Positions 59,787 to 64,000 of a stretch of DNA of 64,000 nt are shown piece by piece; the stretch's first letter is position 1; the number at the start of each line of letters is the position of its first letter. The translations under genes and the position numbers were made by a program. Location: NCBI GenBank assembly GCA_024195265.1, contig JAJLRJ010000010.1, forward strand, positions 9,303,003 through 9,367,002. Reading direction: 5' to 3'. Under the pieces are notes generated by a model, which saw only the letters and a list, made by a program, of their open reading frames with translations, was not told the origin of the DNA and did no database searches. Source of the DNA: Dendrophyllia cribrosa (lineage: Eukaryota; Cnidaria; Anthozoa; Scleractinia; Dendrophylliidae).

Positions 59787-61709
59787 TTAGTTGAATGAAA
59801 AGCGTTCGTTGATTCCGTGGGGTTTGAGAGTGCCGATTTGAAAGATGATTTTTTGTTCTAGGTTTTTACGGCTTTCTGTGTTACCCTGGTGTAGGGAAAG
59901 GCCGCAGATTGTCATGTGTTGTTTAGAATGGTTAGTAAGATTAAAATGGCGCGCGACTGGTTTGGATGCGTCTTTGTCATTTTTTTCAACGTCTCGGAGA
60001 TGTTCACGAAAACGGTCGCCCAGTCTCCTCCCTGTTTCGCCAATGTATATCTTTTTGCAAAAAGTACATGTTATGCAGTAGATAACATTTACGGAGGTGC
60101 ATGTAAAACGATCAGTGATTTTAATGGATCGTTTGGGTCCTGTTATTTTGTCCGCGTTGTGAATGAAAGGACAAGTGTTACATCGTGTGCGTGTGCATTT
60201 GAAAGTTCCCGGTACATCGTCAGATTTCAGTGCGCTCGTAACTAGAAAGTTGCCTATGTTTTTGTCACGTTTGAATGAAATTAGTGGGGGTTGTGAAAAA
60301 ATTCTGCCAGTTTCGGGGTCGTTTTGGAGTAATTTGAAATTTTTTAAAATGATGCTTTTGACTGTGTTGTTGTGTGGGTGGAAAGTGAGGGTGAATGGAA
60401 TTCTCTCGTTCTCTTCCTTCTGTGGCGTTTGTAGTGCTGATTGTCTGTCGATCTGTTGTGCACGTTGTTGGCCCGTATTAACAACAGAGTCAGGGTACCC
60501 ACGTTTCTTGAAAAACTGGCACATTTCTTCTGATTTGTTGGAAAAATCAGAGTCATCACTACATAGACGTCGGAGTCTGAGAAATTGAGAATACGGAATG
60601 GCGTTTTTAACGTGCGATGGATGTGAGGATGAATGTAACAGATAACTGTGGGAATCTGTAGGTTTGTAGTGCACACTTGTGGATAAACTGTTACCGTTGA
60701 TTGAAATATTAATGTCAAGAAAAGCGACTGAGGTTTCGGAAATTTCCCAGGTATATTTTAGAGCTGGATGAAAAGTATTGACAGAAGTTATGAATTGATT
60801 AAGTTCCTCTTTACTGGAAGAGGTAGCGCCAATGCAATCATCGATGTAGCGGCCGTAGAGTTCGGGTTTGGTTCCGTGGTACTGATTAAAAAATTTGTCT
60901 TCGATGTGGCCTACAAAAAGGTTAGCGTAGCTTGGTCCCATTTTGGTGCCCATGGCGACTCCATTTACTTGTTTGTAGTAGTTTTGGGAAAATGAAAAAC
61001 AGTTAAGTGTCAAAACTAATTCGGCTAAGCGGAGCAGTGTTTCTGAGCTTGGGTTTTGAATGGAGCGCTGGTCGAAAAAATATTTTAGTGCTTGAAGTCC
61101 TTCGTCATTGGGGATGACGGTATATAAAGAGGTAATGTCCATAGTGAAAATTAATTTGTTTTCGCTGGGAAAACTGAAATCCCGGAAAATTTTGAGTGCG
61201 TGATTGGTGTCCTTAATGTACGAGGGTAGTGATTTGACAATGGGGGCCATGATTTTGTCTAAATAGCTAGAAATTAGTTCGGTAGGACAGCTACAAGCGG
61301 AAACAATTGGTCGGCCCGGATTGTTTGGTTTATGAACTTTAGGTTTGAAATAAACGCGTGAGGTTCTAGGAGTAGTGATGATGAGATTGTTGGCGGTAAC
61401 TGGTAATTGTTGTTTAGTAATGAGGTCTTGGATAGTTTCTTTGATAATTTTTTGGTTGGTAGAAGTGAGATCTTTATCAACTTTGGCATAGAAAGCGGTG
61501 TCAGAAAGTTGCCGAAAAGCCTCTTGTTGGTAAAGGTCGGTCCGCCAAACAACTACCGCCCCGCCTTTGTCGGCCGCTTTGATAACAATGTCGCGTCGTT
61601 TGCTAAGACTTTTGAGCGCTGCCCATTCTCCTGTTGAAAGGTTGGAAATTTTGGTGTGGCGGTTAAATTTAAGTTTTTGGACATCGTGACGACATTTTTT
61701 GACAAAAAA
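59787..61709 (-). pseudogene. Penelope-like ORF, copy 2, lacking the N-terminal part
   Basis: The frame is open from the truncation point at about 61710 to the stop at 59787, with the same RT and GIY-YIG sequence as copy 1. It lacks about 260 N-terminal codons and the start. The Met at 61250 is internal, so the reading frame upstream to 61709 also belongs to the protein. Confidence 0.92.
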
Positions 61710-61710
61710 A

Positions 61711-61745
61711 TCGCTCCGACGAAGGGCTAGCGCTCGAAACGTCAG
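61711..61745 (+). ncRNA. Hammerhead-ribozyme-like motif, 5' repeat of copy 3
   Basis: CTCCGACGAAGGGC, then TAGCGCTCGAAACGTCAGC, at the very 5' end of copy 3. The junction with copy 2 lies just 3 bases before the motif's core. Confidence 0.5.
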
Positions 61746-61954
61746 CTATTTGAATCTTTTTACGGTGGTCAATTTACCTTATCGACTCAGTCGATAAAAC
61801 TAAATTCTCGTGTTTCATCCCCCCACCGACGCAGCACCACAGTTTCTCTAGAAACTAACCCCATTCATGTGTTGTTTATTCGCTGCGACCATTAACTTTT
61901 TACATCAATATTTCTTACTCAACAGCTTTCTCACCGAACGAACCGAAGACAACG

Positions 61955-64000
61955 ATGCCTAACCTCAAGACACTCACCAAGGAGCTACGCCAGGAAATCG
62001 TAAGTTATCTTATTCCTTTTCCCCCCATTTCCACTAATTTAGCCTTTCGTTTAGCCACTCGCATCTTTACCAAAACTAGGTTTTGTAGTCACATCAATTT
62101 CATCGGCCGTTGCCTCCAATCCAAAGTCATTCCTAAAGGGTTCCGTTCAAATTTTCACGCTTCTACATTCTCTGATTCCAATCAACAATATTTTCACGAA
62201 ATTCACCATGCCCAAAATTCTTTCTCGCGTAATATTATGAGGATCACCATCAGAGCTATGTGCCTTAAACGTAACAATCTCGAAAAGGAAATTATCCAAT
62301 ACCGTTCCGAACTTTCCAAAATTTGTCCAGCTGTCTTAGTACAATCAATTCGCGCTAAAATTCAAGAACTCAATGCTAAACTGTTCAACAGCCTTAACCA
62401 AATCAAGACCCAAAAACTTGAACAGTTAATAGGTCCTCAATTATCCGGCGACCATTCATTCGATAGTCACAATGGCGTCGTAACCATTCCGGAAAATTTG
62501 CCGCTTTCTAACCCAGAGAGGTCAGTTCTTAGTAAAGGTTTAAACTTTGTTCCTATAGCGAAACAAACCGACGAATTTTCAGTCAAACAAGATGTTGAAA
62601 AATTCCTTCGCCGCGTGCAATTAAGAGCTTTTTTCCACGACAAAGAAGACAATTCTAACACCTCGGAAAAAGATGTTTTTGAAACACTCAACGTTCGCAA
62701 ATCAAAATGGACTCCCCCAGAGGGCCAGTTTTCTTCTCTAGATTTTTTTGTCAAAAAATGTCGTCACGATGTCCAAAAACTTAAATTTAACCGCCACACC
62801 AAAATTTCCAACCTTTCAACAGGAGAATGGGCAGCGCTCAAAAGTCTTAGCAAACGACGCGACATTGTTATCAAAGCGGCCGACAAAGGCGGGGCGGTAG
62901 TTGTTTGGCGGACCGACCTTTACCAACAAGAGGCTTTTCGGCAACTTTCTGACACCGCTTTCTATGCCAAAGTTGATAAAGATCTCACTTCTACCAACCA
63001 AAAAATTATCAAAGAAACTATCCAAGACCTCATTACTAAACAACAATTACCAGTTACCGCCAACAATCTCATCATCACTACTCCTAGAACCTCACGCGTT
63101 TATTTCAAACCTAAAGTTCATAAACCAAACAATCCGGGCCGACCAATTGTTTCCGCTTGTAGCTGTCCTACCGAACTAATTTCTAGCTATTTAGACAAAA
63201 TCATGGCCCCCATTGTCAAATCACTACCCTCGTACATTAAGGACACCAATCACGCACTCAAAATTTTCCGGGATTTCAGTTTTCCCAGCGAAAACAAATT
63301 AATTTTCACTATGGACATTACCTCTTTATATACCGTCATCCCCAATGACGAAGGACTTCAAGCACTAAAATATTTTTTCGACCAGCGCTCCATTCAAAAC
63401 CCAAGCTCAGAAACACTGCTCCGCTTAGCCGAATTAGTTTTGACACTTAACTGTTTTTCATTTTCCCAAAACTACTACAAACAAGTAAATGGAGTCGCCA
63501 TGGGCACCAAAATGGGACCAAGCTACGCTAACCTTTTTGTAGGCCACATCGAAGACAAATTTTTTAATCAGTACCACGGAACCAAACCCGAACTCTACGG
63601 CCGCTACATCGATGATTGCATTGGCGCTACCTCTTCCAGTAAAGAGGAACTTAATCAATTCATAACTTCTGTCAATACTTTTCATCCAGCTCTAAAATAT
63701 ACCTGGGAAATTTCCGAAACCTCAGTCGCTTTTCTTGACATTAATATTTCAATCAACGGTAACAGTTTATCCACAAGTGTGCACTACAAACCTACAGATT
63801 CCCACAGTTATCTGTTACATTCATCCTCACATCCATCGCACGTTAAAAACGCCATTCCGTATTCTCAATTTCTCAGACTCCGACGTCTATGTAGTGATGA
63901 CTCTGATTTTTCCAACAAATCAGAAGAAATGTGCCAGTTTTTCAAGAAACGTGGGTACCCTGACTCTGTTGTTAATACGGGCCAACAACGTGCACAACAG
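61955..64000 (+). CDS. Penelope-like reverse transcriptase, copy 3 (3' end outside the window)
   Basis: ATG 61955 (MPNLKTLTKELRQEIVSYLI) opens a frame without a stop to the window end, 682 codons. It includes the N-terminal helical region, RT blocks DIVIKAADKGGAVVVW, TMDITSLYTVIPNDEGL and GVAMGTKMGPSYANLFVG, the catalytic YIDD in GRYIDDCIGAT, and the thumb. The sequence is identical to copy 1 where compared. The Cys-rich linker and GIY-YIG domain should follow beyond 64000. The frame is easily missed because no stop lies in the window. Confidence 0.95.
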   Translation, partial: MPNLKTLTKELRQEIVSYLIPFPPISTNLAFRLATRIFTKTRFCSHINFIGRCLQSKVIPKGFRSNFHASTFSDSNQQYFHEIHHAQNSFSRNIMRITIRAMCLKRNNLEKEIIQYRSELSKICPAVLVQSIRAKIQELNAKLFNSLNQIKTQKLEQLIGPQLSGDHSFDSHNGVVTIPENLPLSNPERSVLSKGLNFVPIAKQTDEFSVKQDVEKFLRRVQLRAFFHDKEDNSNTSEKDVFETLNVRKSKWTPPEGQFSSLDFFVKKCRHDVQKLKFNRHTKISNLSTGEWAALKSLSKRRDIVIKAADKGGAVVVWRTDLYQQEAFRQLSDTAFYAKVDKDLTSTNQKIIKETIQDLITKQQLPVTANNLIITTPRTSRVYFKPKVHKPNNPGRPIVSACSCPTELISSYLDKIMAPIVKSLPSYIKDTNHALKIFRDFSFPSENKLIFTMDITSLYTVIPNDEGLQALKYFFDQRSIQNPSSETLLRLAELVLTLNCFSFSQNYYKQVNGVAMGTKMGPSYANLFVGHIEDKFFNQYHGTKPELYGRYIDDCIGATSSSKEELNQFITSVNTFHPALKYTWEISETSVAFLDINISINGNSLSTSVHYKPTDSHSYLLHSSSHPSHVKNAIPYSQFLRLRRLCSDDSDFSNKSEEMCQFFKKRGYPDSVVNTGQQRAQQ

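Larger units (their letters stand above)
59595..61712 (-). mobile_element. Penelope-like element, copy 2 (5'-truncated)
   Basis: Identical in all compared segments to 56546-58663 at an offset of exactly 3049 bp. It is cut at 61710-61712 after GACAAAAAAATC, where an inverted third copy begins. Its 3' repeat adjoins copy 1. Confidence 0.93.
61711..64000 (+). mobile_element. Penelope-like element, copy 3 (inverted, runs off the window)
   Basis: Starts with TCGCTCCGACGAAGGGC directly at the truncated 5' end of copy 2, in the opposite orientation. The first 100 bp are the LTR-like repeat, followed by a 5' leader (GTGTTTCATCCCCCCACC) that also precedes copy 1. It continues past the window end. Confidence 0.93.

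Noticed and set aside
1..64000. tRNA or rRNA genes
   Set aside because: No cloverleaf or conserved rRNA blocks were noticed on either strand; a covariance-model scan would be needed to exclude them.

Overview
The window is animal nuclear DNA made mostly of mobile elements. Spliced immunoglobulin-type exons with GT/AG borders, Penelope-like and BEL/Pao retroelements, a Polinton/Maverick and many short inverted-repeat elements point to an invertebrate metazoan. A cnidarian (coral or anemone) is the best guess, but that rests on recognising the repeat style, not on a marker gene. No tRNA, rRNA, CRISPR or bacterial-type operon was seen.

Region 1 (1-23100): two tandem copies of one segment, about 1-6768 and 13633-22922, each carrying the same three Ig-domain exons on the minus strand. 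A signal-peptide-like first exon remains only in the right copy. Between the copies, a BEL/Pao retrotransposon (7405-13432) with near-identical 265-bp LTRs sits inside an older short inverted-repeat element. Each copy has its own later insertions: a foldback and a LINE tail on the left, a 3.9-kb TTAA transposon (16670-20595) on the right. Both carry a 1.17-kb inverted-repeat element that holds a Penelope GIY-YIG fragment.

Region 2 (23100-27650): truncated LINE, decayed SAP-like reading frame and two MITEs; no intact gene seen.

Region 3 (27653-53676): a nest of elements. A pair of 0.66-kb inverted repeats with a PIF1-like helicase fragment encloses a 23.6-kb TTAA-flanked transposon (28960-52597). 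That transposon has about 1-kb TIRs and a six-exon, damaged transposase-like gene. Inside this gene lies a 15.4-kb Polinton (35114-50478) with a 6-bp target duplication. The Polinton encodes protein-primed PolB, integrase, packaging ATPase, a capsid candidate, two tandem minor-capsid candidates, a VLTF3-like factor, a YqaJ-type nuclease and several small proteins. Nearly every gene is preceded by a TATATA(T)AC motif. PolB, integrase, capsid and several others carry stops or frameshifts, while ATPase, VLTF3-like, the second minor-capsid candidate and some small genes are open.

Region 4 (53680-64000): MITEs and palindromes, a HARBI1-like pseudogene, then three Penelope-like copies. Two are head-to-tail on the minus strand, sharing an LTR-like repeat; the third is inverted on the plus strand and runs off the window. 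The copies look identical wherever compared and carry a hammerhead-like motif in their terminal repeats.
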